Shown piece by piece: positions 60,911 to 64,000 of a stretch of 64,000 nucleotides of DNA. The position numbers and the translations under genes were made by a program. The stretch comes from Pholiota molesta (taxonomy: Eukaryota; Basidiomycota; Agaricomycetes; Agaricales; Strophariaceae), in assembly GCA_014925825.1 (NCBI GenBank), contig JACGCK010000019.1:186001-250000 (forward strand), read 5' to 3'. Each line of letters opens with the position of its first letter. The first letter of the stretch is position 1. The notes beneath the pieces are model-generated. The model did not search any database. It was not told the origin of the DNA and was given only the letters and a program-made list of their open reading frames with translations.

Positions 60911-62326
60911 GCCTGAATTGTCCAAATTAGTATCTAATTTTAAGAAGGATGTGAATAGGCGTGTATTAGGAAGCGATTTACTTGTACTAACAATTCAATG
61001 CGACTTTTATGAGATTTATTTTCCAAACGTGAGTTGAGTTTGTGTGCTCCAGCTAGTGTTGCCGCGAGGTGAGCTCACCTTGAGGTGAGTTGCACCTCAG
61101 CTCGGCCTCCTTCCAGATTTGGCAGCTTGAGGTCACCTCAGCTCAAGGTAACTCGGACCCTTTTTTCAACCTCCGGTTCTCGCTTAGGAGCACGGCGACG
61201 CGGCGGATTTGTTCACATTGGCGTCAAATGTAATGATTAGAGCTGATAGATCAAAAATAAAGAGTAGTACAACCTGTAGAATACTTGATAATAAACACTT
61301 TTCTTATTTCCCTACCTATGTAGCAAGAAAGGCATCAACATATAAGAAGGGCTGACTCCGTTGGGAATTGTAAGCATTATTCTTATCAATGAGGCGTATA
61401 TTGGTTGCCATTATCTGTCGCAAAAAACGCGAAAAGGGGGATACGTTGTCGTGTCTAGGACGCGTCGACGGTTGAATAACGTTGAGTATCGACGCGTCTG
61501 TGTTTGTTGAACGTCTATGAAATGCGCACACAATGCAAAGTAAAGAAATCATATAAATTGAAGATGCAAGGCCAGAAAACAGAAGGAGCGCGATGCCCGC
61601 GTTAGCATGCAATTGCCCCGACCATCAATCATGTTCGTGCAATCAGCACGCTTCTTCTTCTCAGTCTACATACATACACCTATTATCCTCCGGTATATTC
61701 TTCGATGCAACCCGGACGGTACACGCCACAGCACTAACCTCACCAATGGCAGCTACCGAAAAGATCGCCTTAATTTTACTGATCACTTAATTTGCACGGA
61801 GATTGAGCTCTCTGTTCTTGATATTTCCCCTACAGAGGTCAGAGACCTAATGAGCCGGGGAGATATTGAAACATTAAATACATACATTAGCCAGTCTTGG
61901 GAAGGCTGGGGACATGAACGGCCATAAACTGATGTTTCCTACACTATATTTTTACCTTACTTTACATTAGACTGCTCTATAACATGCTACAAACATCATA
62001 TACGACGCGATATACTTATTTCTAATGCATTGAACCTTCATATCGGCACTGGCGGCATTGCTTTGAACAGCCTCCAGCCTCCAGTTTTATTTAAGCGCCT
62101 ACACGATCAGCGAGCGTGCCGAATCCCGAGGAGGTGGAGAGCGTGGGAATCGCTATTAGGAGAGCGGTCACTGGCAGCCCCAACGAGCCCAACTCAGAGT
62201 CTGCTGTTTCCGCAGCGACGACAACCACAACGCCTGCTACCTCTCAATCGCCACTATACACGATAAGCGGGATCCGTTATCGTTGACACTCGGGACATTT
62301 TACACTTGTAACATCCTCGATCTGCA
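60911..62326. other. Intergenic region with palindromic element
   Basis: About 1.4 kb. The palindrome-rich element at 61065-61155 lies here. A plus-strand frame ending at 61927 reads ICTEIELSVLDISPTEVRDL then MSRGDIETLNTYISQSWEGW, protein-like in composition, but it has no family match that I know and its upstream part is uncertain. A minus-strand frame at 61316-61612 has one hydrophobic stretch. Neither is called as a gene. Confidence 0.45.
61065..61155. repeat. Cluster of GAGGTGAG/CTCACCTC palindromes
   Basis: Within 90 bp are a perfect 14-bp palindrome AGGTGAGCTCACCT (61067-61080), the hairpin GAGGTGAGTTGCACCTC (61082-61098), and the element CTTGAGGTCACCTCAG...CTCAAG (61126-61147). All share the unit GAGGT(G/C)A in both orientations. 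A MITE remnant or a recombination-prone low-complexity repeat are both possible. Confidence 0.7.

Positions 62327-64000
<1,674 letters not shown>

Overview
The window is nuclear DNA of a filamentous basidiomycete, most likely a plant- or wood-degrading Agaricomycete. The evidence is genes broken by many short (about 45-70 nt) GT-AG introns, a class I hydrophobin, an aryl-alcohol-oxidase-like GMC flavoenzyme, a pectin methylesterase, a multi-exon P450, and fungal versions of housekeeping genes. I recognise 21 protein-coding genes, plus one probable gene I cannot identify. I found no rRNA, no convincing tRNA, no CRISPR and no intact mobile element.

Layout. 1-5.0 kb: a septation-network kinase (SepH/Cdc7/Cdc15) cut by the left edge, and an endosomal syntaxin (Pep12 type), both minus. 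5.7-16.4 kb: pectin methylesterase (+), Aurora kinase (-), NAD formate dehydrogenase (+) and a secreted GMC oxidoreductase (+). 17-20.6 kb: an unidentified GC-rich gene and the mitochondrial processing peptidase beta subunit, both minus. 20.9-29.4 kb: a class III CoA-transferase, a short-chain dehydrogenase and the RNA-binding SAM protein Vts1, all plus. 31.9-40.8 kb: NAD-specific glutamate dehydrogenase, a cytochrome P450 and the hydrophobin, all plus. 42.3-46.2 kb: mitochondrial ribosomal protein uL5m (-), diverging from the 40S biogenesis factor Bud22 (+), then a zinc-finger protein (-). 48.7-54.0 kb: a sugar transporter and a PP2C phosphatase with a predicted myristoylated N terminus. 54.9-60.9 kb: scavenger decapping enzyme DcpS (-) head to head with tubulin cofactor D (+). 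62.3 kb to the right edge: V-ATPase subunit B, cut by the edge.

Most genes are general cell biology: division (SepH, Aurora, TBCD), trafficking and vacuole function (syntaxin, V-ATPase), mitochondria (MPP-beta, uL5m, GDH2), RNA (Vts1, DcpS, Bud22) and signalling (PP2C). A lifestyle layer lies among them: pectin methylesterase releases methanol, formate dehydrogenase can remove the formate that methanol oxidation ends in, and the GMC oxidase, P450, hydrophobin and sugar transporter fit growth on plant material.

The most striking property is pervasive loss of frame by single-base deletions inside otherwise well-conserved coding sequence. Nearly every gene is affected, in essential genes as much as in accessory ones, often within runs of two to four identical bases. 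The V-ATPase B gene and the long Vts1 exon read cleanly. The simplest explanation is residual indel errors in a draft assembly, not true pseudogenes. Gene spans below are therefore given from first to last supported codon, and the internal breaks are stated. I found no clearly new multi-gene system; the observations worth checking are listed as findings.
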